From: Streptomyces shenzhenensis
GTDB lineage: Bacteria; Actinomycetota; Actinomycetes; Streptomycetales; Streptomycetaceae
Direction of reading: 5' to 3'
Assembly: GCF_003688995.1 (NCBI RefSeq)
Contig: NZ_PENI01000025.1
Coordinates: 87,741 to 151,740, forward strand
Length of the DNA: 64,000 bases
Shown here: positions 54,515 to 63,859 of the stretch, in pieces
Position numbering within the stretch: position 1 is the first letter of the stretch
Layout of the letters: each line of letters starts with the position of its first letter
The notes under the pieces: model-generated
Told to the model about the DNA's origin: nothing
The model's input: only the letters and a program-made list of their open reading frames with translations
Database searches by the model: none
Made by a program: the position numbers and the translations under genes

Positions 54515-55390
54515 ATGAGCACCAGCGACACCCCGGCCACCGCCTCCGACGCCGCCGAGGACACGGCCCACCGCTCCGGCCCCGGCCGGGTCGACCAGCG
54601 GCGGCCCACCGCGTACTACCCCGAACTCGCGGGCACGGCCGCCGTCGTGACCGGTGCCGCGCGCGGCATGGGTGCCGTCTTCAGCGAGGGGCTGGCCCTG
54701 CGCGGGGTCGACGTGATCGCCGCGGACATCGACCTCGACACGATGAAGCGCACCGCCGAGGAGATCAACGCACAGACCGAGGCCCTGCCTGAGGGCGGCA
54801 GACGCGGCCGGGTCGTGCCCGCCGCCGTCGATGTCACCGACCCGGCCGGCCACGAGGAACTGGCCGCGCTCGCCACGGCCGAGTTCGGCCGCCTCGACCA
54901 CTGGGTGAACAACGCGGGCATCTTCCCGCACGCCTTCGCGCAGGACATTCCGCCGGAGCAGATCGACGCCGTGCTGCGCGTCAACGTCCAGGGTGTGCTG
55001 TTCGGTTCGCAGAGCGCGGCCCGTCACCTGCGGCCGGGCGGTGCCATCGTCAACATGTCCTCCGTGTCCGCGGTCCGCGTACGCAAGGGCCGCGCCGCGT
55101 ACTGCGCGTCCAAGGCGTCGGTCGCCCACCTCACCGAGTCCCTGGCCGTCGAGTTCGGCGACCTCGGGCTGCGCGTCAACTCCATCGCCCCGGGCTACAT
55201 CGACACGGAGATGACCCGCTGGGTGCAGGAGGACCCCGCCGCCCTCAAGCACGCCCTGGACTCCGTCCCCCTGCACCGCCTCGGATCCCCGCAGGAAGTC
55301 CTCGGCGTCCTGCTGTTCCTGCTCTCCGACAGCGCCCGTTACGTCACCGGGCACAGCGTGGCGGTGGACGGCGGTTCCCGCCATGTCTGA
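54515..55390 (+). CDS. Short-chain dehydrogenase/reductase 1 of the catabolic operon
   Basis: This 291-residue classical SDR has an unusual 35-residue N-terminal extension rich in Thr/Ala/Asp. The core has VVTGAARGMGAVFSEGLALR, DHWVNNAGIFP, catalytic Ser in VNMSSVSAV, YCASK and IAPGYIDTEM. ATG 54515 has AAGGAAC. It overlaps the second SDR by eight bases. TGAARGMG (Met after Gly) occurs in SDRs acting on cyclic alcohols and ketones, consistent with oxidation of a ring hydroxyl here. Confidence 0.9.
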   Translation: MSTSDTPATASDAAEDTAHRSGPGRVDQRRPTAYYPELAGTAAVVTGAARGMGAVFSEGLALRGVDVIAADIDLDTMKRTAEEINAQTEALPEGGRRGRVVPAAVDVTDPAGHEELAALATAEFGRLDHWVNNAGIFPHAFAQDIPPEQIDAVLRVNVQGVLFGSQSAARHLRPGGAIVNMSSVSAVRVRKGRAAYCASKASVAHLTESLAVEFGDLGLRVNSIAPGYIDTEMTRWVQEDPAALKHALDSVPLHRLGSPQEVLGVLLFLLSDSARYVTGHSVAVDGGSRHV

Positions 55391-56198
55391 GGCTGTGTGT
55401 CCCGCGTCTCCCGCGTACGACGAGCCGGTGCGCTACCCGTCGGTGGTCCTCGTCACCGGGGCCGCCGCGGGCATGGGCGCCGAGCACGCCCGTGCGCTGG
55501 CCCGCCGCGGCAGCCATGTGCACCTCGCCGACGTGGCCGACTGCGGCCCCGTCGCCCGGGAGATCACCGCGGCCGGCGGGCGGGCCACCGCACACCATCT
55601 CGACGTCACCGACTCCGCCGGCTGGCGGGCCGTGGTCGATGCCGTCCGTGCCACGGACGGCCGGCTGGACGGCCTGGTGAACAACGCCGGCATCTCGCGC
55701 CGGCTGCGCTTCATGGACACCACCGAGGAGGTGTGGGAGCGCGTCCTGCGGGTGAACCTCTTCGGCGCGTTCCACGGCATGCAGGCGGTGGCCCCGCTGA
55801 TGCGGGACGGCGGAGGCGGCGCGATCGTCAACATCTCCTCGATCTCCGGCCAGATCGGCTACTTCTCGCCCTCGTACTCCGCGAGCAAGTGGGGGCTGAC
55901 CGGTCTGTCGAAGTCGGCCGCAGGCGAGCTGGCCGCCTGGCACATCCGGGTGAACTCCCTCCATCCGGGCCTGGTGTCCACCGGGCTGCTGGCCGGCTCG
56001 GACGCCTTCGTGGCCTCGGCGCAGCGCAGCATCCCGGCCGGCCGGTCGGCCGAGCCCGCCGAGATCACCGACGCCGTCCTCTTCCTGCTGTCCGACCGCA
56101 GCGCGTACATGACCGGCAGCGAGGTCACTCTCGACGGCGGACTGGTGTCCAACGGGCTGTACCACCGCATCCTCGCCGATGCAGAAGGAGCCCTGTGA
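55383..56198 (+). CDS. Short-chain dehydrogenase/reductase 2 of the catabolic operon
   Basis: This 271-residue classical SDR has VLVTGAAAGMGAEHARALAR, GLVNNAGISRR, catalytic Ser in VNISSISGQ, YSASK and LHPGLVSTGL. ATG 55383 lies inside the end of SDR 1, and its TGA overlaps the ATG of the flavoprotein (TGATG), so three genes are coupled. Sequence differs enough from SDR 1 to suggest a separate step or stereochemistry rather than redundancy. Confidence 0.9.
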   Translation: MSEAVCPASPAYDEPVRYPSVVLVTGAAAGMGAEHARALARRGSHVHLADVADCGPVAREITAAGGRATAHHLDVTDSAGWRAVVDAVRATDGRLDGLVNNAGISRRLRFMDTTEEVWERVLRVNLFGAFHGMQAVAPLMRDGGGGAIVNISSISGQIGYFSPSYSASKWGLTGLSKSAAGELAAWHIRVNSLHPGLVSTGLLAGSDAFVASAQRSIPAGRSAEPAEITDAVLFLLSDRSAYMTGSEVTLDGGLVSNGLYHRILADAEGAL

Positions 56199-57619
56199 TG
56201 ACGGACCTCGACGACCTCGACGTCATCGTGGTGGGCGGCGGCGGCGCCGGCCTCGCCGCCGCGGTGAGCGCCGCCGAACAGGGCGCCGCGGTCCTGCTGT
56301 TCGAGTCGGAGCGGGAACTGGGCGGCTCGACACAGCTGTCCGCCGGACTGATCACCGCCGCCGGCACCAGCGTGCAGCGCGCCCTGGGCATCGACGACAG
56401 CGCCGAGCGCCACTTCCAGCACTACATGGACCTCAACCAGTGGCAGCTCAAGCCCGGCCTGGTGCGTGCCTTCTGCGCGGCGGCCGGCCCGACACTGGAG
56501 TGGATGATCGGCCTGGGGCTCGACGTCCCCGCCGTCCTCTCCTCCGACGCCCACACACCGGGACTCTCCCGCGCGGGCGTGGAGGACGTATGGCGCGGCC
56601 ATGTGCCCCGCGACCAGGGCTACGGCCTGGTCCAGGTCCTCGACCGGGCGCGCAAGGCCCGCGGTGTCGAGGCCGTCCTCAACACCCGCGTCGCAGCGCT
56701 GCTGTTCGAGGACGGCCGGGTCGCCGGGGTCGTGGCCGACGGCATCGAGGTACGGGCCCGCTCCGTCGTCGTCGCCAGCGGCGGCTTCGCCCACAACCCC
56801 GACCTGCTGCGCCGGCACTACCCCGACGCACTCGACGCGGGCGACTCCCTGTTCGTGGTCGCCGCCCCCGGCAGCCGCGGCGACCACCTCGCCTTCGCCG
56901 AGCAGACGGGCGGCGCACTCGCCGGCGACGGCTGGGGGCTGATGCTGCCCACCGCCTACTTCCAGCGCTACCACCACTGGCAGGCCGGATTCCCGCCCGC
57001 GTCACGGGTGTACGTCAACTCCCACGGGCGGCGCTTCATGGACGAGGACGCGTCGTACGCCGTCTCCAGCGGCATCATCCAGGCCCAGGACGGCCCCGTG
57101 TGGGCGGTGTTCGACGAGAAGGCACGGCTCGGCCTGCCGACCGGCTACGCCGACTGGACCCCCGCGCGGGTCGCGGAGGAGGCGGCGGCCGGCCGGCTCG
57201 CCCAGGCCGCCACCCTCGACGCGCTCGCCGACCGTATCGGCGTCCCCGCCCACGCGCTCACCACCACCGTGACCCGGTGGAACGAGCAGCTGCCCGAAAC
57301 CGGCACCGATGCCGACTTCCTGCGCGAGCAGTCCCTCGCGGCCAAGGGCGCCCCGGCCCGCCCCGACCCGATCGCAACGGCCCCGTACTACGCGGCCCGG
57401 GTGCTGCCCGCCGAACTCGTCTGCACGCACACCGGACTGGAGATCGACCATCGCGCCGCCGTACTGGACCGCGCCGGCACCCCGATCCCCGGACTGTTCG
57501 CGGCCGGCGAGGCCGGCGGCGGAGTGCTCGGCATGCGGTACGTCGGCGGCGGCAACGCCGTCGCCAACGCCCTCACCATGGGCCGCATCGCGGGCAGCAA
57601 CGCCGCAGCGGCCGTGTGA
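56198..57619 (+). CDS. FAD-dependent dehydrogenase, 3-ketosteroid-delta1-dehydrogenase/fumarate-reductase-like
   Basis: This 473-residue flavoprotein has FAD site VIVVGGGGAGLAAAVSAAEQ, GGSTQLSAG, SVVVASGGFAHN and the C-terminal GLFAAGEAGGGVLGMRYVGG followed by GNAVANALTMGRIAG, typical of the KstD/fumarate-reductase flavoprotein family. Such enzymes remove hydrogens next to a ring ketone, a step toward aromatisation. AAGGAG precedes the ATG at 56198, which overlaps the SDR 2 stop. With the two SDRs it forms a candidate alicyclic-to-aromatic converting set. Confidence 0.87.
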   Translation: MTDLDDLDVIVVGGGGAGLAAAVSAAEQGAAVLLFESERELGGSTQLSAGLITAAGTSVQRALGIDDSAERHFQHYMDLNQWQLKPGLVRAFCAAAGPTLEWMIGLGLDVPAVLSSDAHTPGLSRAGVEDVWRGHVPRDQGYGLVQVLDRARKARGVEAVLNTRVAALLFEDGRVAGVVADGIEVRARSVVVASGGFAHNPDLLRRHYPDALDAGDSLFVVAAPGSRGDHLAFAEQTGGALAGDGWGLMLPTAYFQRYHHWQAGFPPASRVYVNSHGRRFMDEDASYAVSSGIIQAQDGPVWAVFDEKARLGLPTGYADWTPARVAEEAAAGRLAQAATLDALADRIGVPAHALTTTVTRWNEQLPETGTDADFLREQSLAAKGAPARPDPIATAPYYAARVLPAELVCTHTGLEIDHRAAVLDRAGTPIPGLFAAGEAGGGVLGMRYVGGGNAVANALTMGRIAGSNAAAAV

Positions 57620-57675
57620 CCCGAACCCCCCTCAGTCGGATCATCCCCTTTCTCACCCCTCTCTCAGGAGCCGTC

Positions 57676-59034
57676 ATGGGAACGAACCTCAACGTCGAGG
57701 GCAGTGACCCCGGCAGAAGAACGATCAGAAAGGTCACGCTCCGGATCTTCCCGATCGTGGGCCTGCTGTACGTGTTCAACTACATGGACAGGTCCAACAT
57801 CAGCTATGCCGAACTCGGCATGCGCGACGACCTGGGCATCACCACGGCCACCTTCGGCGCGGTCGCCTCGATCTTCTTCCTCGCCTACGTCGCCCTCGAG
57901 ATCCCCAGCAACATGATGCTGAAGAAGATCGGTGCCCGGCTCTGGCTGGCCCGCATCGCCATCAGCTGGGGCCTGGTCACCGTGGTCACGGGATTCGTCA
58001 ACAGCGTCACCCACCTGTACGTCGCCCGGATCGCGCTCGGCATCGCCGAGGCCGGCCTCTTCCCCGGACTGCTGCTCTACCTGACGTACTGGTACCGGGG
58101 CAGGGAACGCGGCCGGGCCATCGCCATGCTCGCGCTCGCCCAGCCGATCGCCATGATCCTCGGCAGCATGACCGGCGGCTGGATCCTCGACCACGCCCAC
58201 TGGCTGGACATCAGCAGCTGGCGCTGGGTGTTCATCCTGCAGGGCGCCCCCGCCGTCCTCATCGGCATCGTCACCCTCGTCTGGCTGCCCAACCGGCCGG
58301 CCGACGCCCGCTTCCTGAACCCCGACGAGCGGGCCTGGCTCCAGGCGGAGATCGACAAGGAGTACACGCAGGACGGTGCCGGCGGCGCGGCGCAGGAGAC
58401 GGTGCGCGGCCAGCTCAGCACGCTGAAGAACCGCAAGGTCCTCTACCTGGCCGTCGCCAACTTCTTCGCCGCCTGCGGCCTGTACGGCTTCTCCTTCTTC
58501 CTCCCGAAGATCGTCCAGCAGCTCGACCCGTCGTACTCGGCCACCAACATCGGTCTGCTCGGCGCCATCCCCTTCCTGGTGGGCGCGGTCGGCATGCTGC
58601 TGATCGCCCGCAACTCCGACCGCACCGGCGAGCGCCGCTTCCATGTGATCGGCCTGATGCTGCTGGGCGCCGTGGGCCTGGGCGGCACCATCGCCTTCCG
58701 GCACAGCCCCACCCCGGCCCTGATCTGCCTCAGCCTGGTCGCCATCGGCGTCCTCGGCTACATGGCGCCCTACTGGGCGCTGGCCGCCCGGGTCCTGCCG
58801 CGCGAGCAGACCGCGGTCGGCCTGGCGGGCATCAACTCCATCGCGGCCCTCGGCGGCTTCGTCAGCCCGTACCTCATCGGCAAGAACGCCACCGCCGACG
58901 ACGTCACCGTCGGCCTGTACTTCCCGATCGGGTGCCTCATCGTGTGCGCCGTGATGCTCGCCTTCCTCAAGGTGCCCAGGGACCGGCGCGACAGCGGGGA
59001 ACGAGCACGCCCGGCCGCCGGCGTCACCGCCTGA
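57676..59034 (+). CDS. MFS transporter, anion:cation symporter (ACS) type
   Basis: This 452-residue transporter has twelve helices. RIFPIVGLLYVFNYMDRSNI at helix 1 and the loop IPSNMMLKKIGARLWLARI are signatures of the ACS family that imports organic anions such as phthalate, hydroxyphenylacetate or tartrate. ATG 57676 has CAGGAG eight bases upstream. It likely brings in the carboxylate substrate of the operon. A perfect hairpin follows 30 bp after the stop, before the dioxygenase gene. Confidence 0.9.
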   Translation: MGTNLNVEGSDPGRRTIRKVTLRIFPIVGLLYVFNYMDRSNISYAELGMRDDLGITTATFGAVASIFFLAYVALEIPSNMMLKKIGARLWLARIAISWGLVTVVTGFVNSVTHLYVARIALGIAEAGLFPGLLLYLTYWYRGRERGRAIAMLALAQPIAMILGSMTGGWILDHAHWLDISSWRWVFILQGAPAVLIGIVTLVWLPNRPADARFLNPDERAWLQAEIDKEYTQDGAGGAAQETVRGQLSTLKNRKVLYLAVANFFAACGLYGFSFFLPKIVQQLDPSYSATNIGLLGAIPFLVGAVGMLLIARNSDRTGERRFHVIGLMLLGAVGLGGTIAFRHSPTPALICLSLVAIGVLGYMAPYWALAARVLPREQTAVGLAGINSIAALGGFVSPYLIGKNATADDVTVGLYFPIGCLIVCAVMLAFLKVPRDRRDSGERARPAAGVTA

Positions 59035-59063
59035 CCGCCACCCCGCCCCACCCCAACTGATCA

Positions 59064-59090
59064 GGCCGGGCCGCCGCACGCGGCCCGGCC
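59064..59090 (+). terminator. Hairpin between transporter and dioxygenase genes
   Basis: A perfect 11-bp stem (arm GGCCGGGCCGC, 59064-59074, with 59080-59090) closes a 5-base loop in an 83-bp gap. It may end part of the transcripts and divide the operon into uptake/oxidation and ring-cleavage halves. A separate promoter for the second half was not seen. Confidence 0.55.
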
Positions 59091-59117
59091 ACGCACCGAC
59101 CCGAGGAACCCACCGCC

Positions 59118-60326
59118 ATGCCCCACTACCGCAGCGTCGGCGACGTACCGCCCAAACGCCACACCCAGCACCGCGACCCGGACGGCCGTCTGCGGTTCGA
59201 GGAACTGATGGGGGAGGAGGGGTTCTCCTCGGACTCCTCCCTCCTCTACCACCGCGAGATCCCCTCGGCGATCACCGACTCCCGCCCCTGGGACCTGACC
59301 GGCCAGGACACCATCGCCAACCACCCGCTCAAGCCCCGGCACCTCAGGCTGCACACCCTCTTCGGCGGCGGCGGCGACGGCCGGCCCGGCACGGACGCGG
59401 TCACCGGCCGCCGCCTCCTGCTCGGCAACGGCGATGTGCGGATCTCCTACGTGGTGGCCGAAGCCGACTCCCCGTACTACCGCAACGGACTCGGCGACGA
59501 GTGCGTGTACGTGGAGAGCGGCGCCGCCCGCGTGGAGACCGTGTTCGGCACCCTCACCGTACGCGCGGGCGACTACGTCGTACTGCCGCGCGCCACCACC
59601 CACCGCTGGCTGCCCGAACCGGACCGGCCGCTGCGGCTGTTCTGCATCGAGGCCAACTCCCACATCGCCCCGGCCCGCCGCTATCTCTCCCGCTACGGCC
59701 AGCTCCTCGAACACGCCCCGTTCTGCGAGCGCGATCTGCACGGCCCCACCGAACCGCTGCTGGCCGTCGGCGAGGACGTCGACGTGCACGTCAAGCACCG
59801 CGGCCCCCGCGGCGAAGTGCTGGGCACCGTGTTCACCCAGGCCACACACCCCTTCGACGTGGTCGGCTGGGACGGCTGCCTGTACCCGTACACCTTCAGC
59901 ATCCACGACTTCGAGCCGCTGACCGGGCGCATCCACCAGCCGCCGCCCGCCCACCAGGTCTTCGAGGGCGACCAGTTCGTCGTGTGCAACTTCGTGCCCC
60001 GCAAGGTCGACTACCATCCGCTCGCCATCCCGGTGCCGTACTACCACTCCAACGTCGACAGCGACGAGGTGATGTTCTACTGCGGCGGCGACTACGCGGC
60101 CCGCAAGGGCTCCGGCATCGGCCAGGGGTCGGTCTCGCTGCACCCCGGCGGCCATGCCCACGGCCCGCAGCCCGGCGCCTACGAGCGCAGCATCGGCGCC
60201 GAGTTCTTCGACGAACTCGCCGTGATGGTCGACACCTTCCGGCCGCTCGAACTCGGCGAGGGTGCCCTCGCCGCGGACGACCCCGGCTACGCCTGGACCT
60301 GGGCCGGACGGGGGCCGGCCGCGTGA
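59118..60326 (+). CDS. Homogentisate 1,2-dioxygenase-like enzyme (divergent, short form)
   Basis: This 402-residue cupin-type dioxygenase belongs to the homogentisate dioxygenase superfamily. Iron-site candidates are visible in IPVPYYHSNVDSDEVMFY (His, Glu) and HPGGHAHGPQPGAYE (His). It lacks the GFGNE-type N-terminus of standard HmgA and is shorter than the usual 430-445 residues; instead it starts YRSVGDVPPKRHTQHRDPDG. So it is a paralogue that may cleave a related hydroquinone-type acid. ATG 59118; the stop overlaps the next GTG start. It should open the ring using O2 to give a maleylacetoacetate-like product. Confidence 0.83.
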   Translation: MPHYRSVGDVPPKRHTQHRDPDGRLRFEELMGEEGFSSDSSLLYHREIPSAITDSRPWDLTGQDTIANHPLKPRHLRLHTLFGGGGDGRPGTDAVTGRRLLLGNGDVRISYVVAEADSPYYRNGLGDECVYVESGAARVETVFGTLTVRAGDYVVLPRATTHRWLPEPDRPLRLFCIEANSHIAPARRYLSRYGQLLEHAPFCERDLHGPTEPLLAVGEDVDVHVKHRGPRGEVLGTVFTQATHPFDVVGWDGCLYPYTFSIHDFEPLTGRIHQPPPAHQVFEGDQFVVCNFVPRKVDYHPLAIPVPYYHSNVDSDEVMFYCGGDYAARKGSGIGQGSVSLHPGGHAHGPQPGAYERSIGAEFFDELAVMVDTFRPLELGEGALAADDPGYAWTWAGRGPAA

Positions 60327-61213
60327 GCGTGCTCCTGGAGCGGCTCGTCGACGACGCGGGACTGTTCCCGCCCACGGCGCTCGCACCCCCCGACGCCGTA
60401 CGCCGGCACCGCGACGACCTGGCGGCCGGCCACCCCATGCACACCCACCGGCTGCTCGTCGCCGCGGGCCGGCTGGCGCAGGTGCGCGCCGAACTCCGCC
60501 CCGACGACCGCTTCCGGATCGGCCTGATCGCCGACGGCACGGCGTCGGACGACCCCGGCGCCCGGCTGACGGCGGCCCTCGCCACGATCGAGGCCGACCC
60601 CCGGCTCGAACTCGCCCTCGTCGAGGCGCCCGTGGCGGTGTTCGGCCCGAGCCCGGCCGCGGCCGTCCCCGTGCTCCTCGACGCCGTGCACGGGACCGGC
60701 GTACCCCTCTTCCTGGAACCGGCCGCACCGACCGGGATCGACGACCTGCTCGCCGCCCTGCCCCGCGCACCGGGCCGGGTGATCGGCGCGAAGCTGCGCT
60801 GCGGCGGCACCGGCGCCCACCTGTTCCCGGGCACCGACGACGTCGCCCGGTTCATCGCCGCCTGCGTCCTGGCCGGTGTCCCGTTCAAGGCCACGGCCGG
60901 ACTGCACCACGCGGTGCGGCACCGGAACCCGGCCACCGGCTTCACCCACCACGGCTACCTCAATCTGCTGCTCGCCACCGCGACCGCCTGCGTGGAGCCC
61001 GCCGCGCCCCACCGCCCCGGCCAGGACGCCGTCCGCGCCGCCCTGGAGCTCACCGACACCGCGGAGCTCGCGGACCGCATCCGGGCCCTGCCCGCCACCA
61101 CCGCCGCCCGAGCCCGCACCCTGCTGTTCTCCTACGGCTCCTGCTCCACCGGCACACCGGTGAACGAGGCCGCCGCCGTCCTCGGCCTCACCCGAAAGGA
61201 CTTCACCCGATGA
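60323..61213 (+). CDS. Unrecognised protein within the ring-cleavage operon
   Basis: This 296-residue soluble protein is of a family I do not recognise. It starts at GTG 60323 overlapping the dioxygenase stop by four bases and ends overlapping the fumarylacetoacetase start by four, so it is made in step with both. Conserved-looking segments are VDDAGLFPPTALAPP, VIGAKLRCGGTGAHLFPG, and FKATAGLHHAVRHRN followed by GFTHHGYLNLLLA. The alternating pattern, with KLRCGG and KATAG strand ends, suggests a TIM barrel with a His-rich active site. Position between ring cleavage and hydrolysis makes it a candidate for the missing maleyl-to-fumaryl isomerisation or another intermediate step. Function is inference only. 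Confidence 0.75.
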   Translation: MSVLLERLVDDAGLFPPTALAPPDAVRRHRDDLAAGHPMHTHRLLVAAGRLAQVRAELRPDDRFRIGLIADGTASDDPGARLTAALATIEADPRLELALVEAPVAVFGPSPAAAVPVLLDAVHGTGVPLFLEPAAPTGIDDLLAALPRAPGRVIGAKLRCGGTGAHLFPGTDDVARFIAACVLAGVPFKATAGLHHAVRHRNPATGFTHHGYLNLLLATATACVEPAAPHRPGQDAVRAALELTDTAELADRIRALPATTAARARTLLFSYGSCSTGTPVNEAAAVLGLTRKDFTR

Positions 61214-62439
61214 CCCCCGACAGCTGGGTCCCCGTCCCCGACAACTCGCCCTTCACGCCGCACACCCTGCCCTACGGGGTCTTCGCGCCCGAAGACGGCC
61301 CCCGCAGGGTCGGCGTCGCCATCGGCGACCACGTGCTGGACCTGGCCCGCGCCCTCGGGGACGACACCTTCGCCCGCCCCACCCTCAACGCCTTCCTCGC
61401 CCAGGGCCGGACCCGCTGGCAGCAGGTGCGCGCCGACATCACGGCACTGCTCACGGACGCCGCGCGCCGCCCCGACACCGAACCGGCCCTGCACCGCGCC
61501 GCCGACGTACGCATGTACCTGCCGTTCGAGGCCGCGGACTACGTCGACTTCTACGCCTCCGAGCACCACGCCGCCAACATCGGCCGGATGCTCCGCCCGG
61601 GACAGGAACCGCTCACCCCGCAGTGGAAACACCTGCCGATCGGCTACCACGGCCGGGCCGGCACCCTCGTCGTCTCCGGCACCGAGATCAACCGCCCCTG
61701 GGGCCAGACCCGGCCGGCCGGAACGGAGACACCGTCCTTCGGGCCGAGCCGCAAGCTGGACATCGAGGCGGAGGTCGGCTTCGTCGTCGGCACCGGCACC
61801 GCGCTCGGCACATCGGTGGGCGTCGACGACTTCGCCGACCACGTCTTCGGCGTCTGCCTCGTCAACGACTGGAGCGCACGCGACCTCCAGGCGTGGGAGT
61901 ACGTGCCCCTCGGCCCCTTCCTCGCCAAGTCCTTCGCCACCTCCGTCTCCCCGTGGATCGTCCCGCTCGACGCCCTCCGGCATGCCCGGACGGCACCGCC
62001 GGCCCGGACCGCGCCGCTCCAGGACTACCTGCGCGACGGCAAGGACTGGGGCCTCGACCTCAGCCTGGAAATCCGCCTCAACGGACACCTCGTCGCCCGG
62101 CCGCCCTTCACCTCCATGTACTGGACCCCGGCCCAGATGCTCGCCCACATGACCGTCAACGGGGCATCCCTGCGCACCGGCGACTTCTACGCCTCCGGCA
62201 CCGTCAGCGGCCCCGGACCCGACCAGCGCGGCTCCCTGATGGAGCTGACCTGGAACGGCCAGGAGCCGCTCACCCTGCCGGACGGAACCACCCGCACCTT
62301 CCTGGAGGACGGCGACGAGGTCACCATCAGCGCCACCGCGCCCGGCCCGGACGGCACCCGGATCGGCTTCGGACAGGTCACCGGACGCATCACGGCCGGC
62401 CCGCGGACCGCCCCGGCCGACGCCACGGAGACACGATGA
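61210..62439 (+). CDS. fahA: Fumarylacetoacetase
   Basis: This 409-residue FAH-fold hydrolase cleaves fumarylacetoacetate to fumarate and acetoacetate. The metal and catalytic residues are in DFYASEHHAANIGRM (Asp, catalytic His), IEAEVGFVVG (Glu, Glu) and VNDWSARDLQAWEYVPLGPF (Asp). The N-terminal SH3-like domain (SWVPVPDNSPFTPHTLPYGV) is the standard FAH start. ATG 61210 overlaps the upstream stop and its TGA overlaps the CoA-transferase start. Standard length. Its presence fixes the chemistry of the operon: the ring-cleavage product is a fumarylacetoacetate-type diketo acid. Confidence 0.92.
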   Translation: MTPDSWVPVPDNSPFTPHTLPYGVFAPEDGPRRVGVAIGDHVLDLARALGDDTFARPTLNAFLAQGRTRWQQVRADITALLTDAARRPDTEPALHRAADVRMYLPFEAADYVDFYASEHHAANIGRMLRPGQEPLTPQWKHLPIGYHGRAGTLVVSGTEINRPWGQTRPAGTETPSFGPSRKLDIEAEVGFVVGTGTALGTSVGVDDFADHVFGVCLVNDWSARDLQAWEYVPLGPFLAKSFATSVSPWIVPLDALRHARTAPPARTAPLQDYLRDGKDWGLDLSLEIRLNGHLVARPPFTSMYWTPAQMLAHMTVNGASLRTGDFYASGTVSGPGPDQRGSLMELTWNGQEPLTLPDGTTRTFLEDGDEVTISATAPGPDGTRIGFGQVTGRITAGPRTAPADATETR

Positions 62440-63188
62440 ACAAGGTGACCGACGCGGACAGCGCCGTCGCGGACATCACCGACGGGTCCACCCTGGCCGT
62501 CGGCGGATTCGGCCTGTGCGGCATCCCGACCGTCCTGATCCGCGCACTGCACCGCGGGCGGGCGACGGACCTGCGGGTCGTCTCCAACAACTGCGGCACC
62601 GACGGCCACGGCCTCGGTGTGCTGCTCGCCGACCACAGGATCAGCCGGGTGACCGCCTCCTACGTGGGCGAGAACAAGGAGTTCGCCCGCCAGTACCTGT
62701 CCGGCGAACTGGAGGTCGAACTCATCCCCCAGGGCACCCTGGCCGAGCGGCTGCGCGCGGGCGGCTGCGGCATACCCGCCTTCTACACCCCGGCCGGTGT
62801 CGGCACCCAGATCGCCGACGGCGGACTGCCCTGGCGCTTCGCCCCCGACGGAAGCGTCGCCGTCGCCTCGCCGCCCAAGGAACGACGCGACTTCCGGGGC
62901 CGCGAACACATCCTGGAGACGGCCATCACCACCGACGTCGCACTGGTGCGGGCGGCCAGGGGAGACACCCACGGCAACCTCGTCTTCCACCGCTCCGCCC
63001 GCAACTTCAACCCGCTCGCCGCCATGGCCGCCACCGTGACCGTCGCCGAGGTGGAGGAACTCGTCGAGCCCGGCGCGCTCGACCCCGACGAGATCCACCT
63101 GCCCGGAATCTTCGTCCAGCGGATCGTGCCGCTCACCCCCGACCAGGCAGGCGACAAGACGATCGAGAAGGCGACGGTGCGCGACTGA
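62436..63188 (+). CDS. 3-oxoacid CoA-transferase subunit A
   Basis: This 250-residue alpha subunit of a succinyl-CoA:3-ketoacid-type CoA-transferase has DGSTLAVGGFGLCGIPTVLI at the N-terminus, VVSNNCGTDGHGLG, YVGENKEFARQYLSGELEVE and PAFYTPAGVGTQIADGG. ATG 62436 overlaps the fumarylacetoacetase stop; its own stop overlaps the subunit B start (TGATG). With subunit B it moves CoA from succinyl-CoA to the acetoacetate released by fumarylacetoacetase. PcaI-like 3-oxoadipate activity is the alternative but context favours acetoacetate. Confidence 0.92.
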   Translation: MNKVTDADSAVADITDGSTLAVGGFGLCGIPTVLIRALHRGRATDLRVVSNNCGTDGHGLGVLLADHRISRVTASYVGENKEFARQYLSGELEVELIPQGTLAERLRAGGCGIPAFYTPAGVGTQIADGGLPWRFAPDGSVAVASPPKERRDFRGREHILETAITTDVALVRAARGDTHGNLVFHRSARNFNPLAAMAATVTVAEVEELVEPGALDPDEIHLPGIFVQRIVPLTPDQAGDKTIEKATVRD

Positions 63189-63859
63189 TGCCCTGGAACC
63201 GAGAAGCCATGGCCGCCAGGGCCGCGGCGGAACTGACCGACGGCTCCTACGTCAACCTCGGCATCGGCCTGCCGACCCTCGTCCCCAACCACCTCCCGCC
63301 CGGCGTCGACGTCGTCCTGCACTCGGAGAACGGCATCCTGGGCGTCGGGCCCTACCCGTACGACCATGAGGTCGACCCGGACCTGATCAACGCCGGCAAG
63401 GAAACCGTCACCGTCGCCCCCGGCGCCGCCTTCTTCGACTCCGCCCTCTCCTTCGGCATGATCCGCGGCGGTCATATCGACACCGCCGTGCTGGGCGGCC
63501 TCCAGGTCTCCGAACGCGGCGATCTGGCCAACTGGACCGTGCCCGGCAAGATGATCAAGGGGATGGGCGGCGCCATGGACCTCGTCCACGGCGCCCGGCG
63601 CGTCATCGTCCTGATGGAACACACAGCCAAGGACGGCAGCCCCAAGATCGTGCGCGAGTGCACCCTTCCCCTCACCGGGCGGGCCTGTGTGCACCGCATC
63701 ATCACCGATCTGGGGGTCTTCGACGTCACCCCCGGCGGGATCGCCATGGTCGACCTCGCGCCCGACGTCGACATCGACCGGGTGCGGGCGGTCACCGGAG
63801 CCGAACTGATCACTGACGCCCCGTCAACGAACCAGCAGCGAACAGGAGTTGCCTCATGA
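63188..63859 (+). CDS. 3-oxoacid CoA-transferase subunit B
   Basis: This 223-residue beta subunit has the catalytic Glu in HSENGILGVGP (the SENG motif), NLGIGLPTLVPNHLP near the start, and HIDTAVLGGLQVSERGDLAN. ATG 63188 is coupled to the subunit A stop; its TGA overlaps the next ATG. It completes the alpha-beta enzyme that makes acetoacetyl-CoA for thiolysis to acetyl-CoA. Confidence 0.92.
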   Translation: MPWNREAMAARAAAELTDGSYVNLGIGLPTLVPNHLPPGVDVVLHSENGILGVGPYPYDHEVDPDLINAGKETVTVAPGAAFFDSALSFGMIRGGHIDTAVLGGLQVSERGDLANWTVPGKMIKGMGGAMDLVHGARRVIVLMEHTAKDGSPKIVRECTLPLTGRACVHRIITDLGVFDVTPGGIAMVDLAPDVDIDRVRAVTGAELITDAPSTNQQRTGVAS

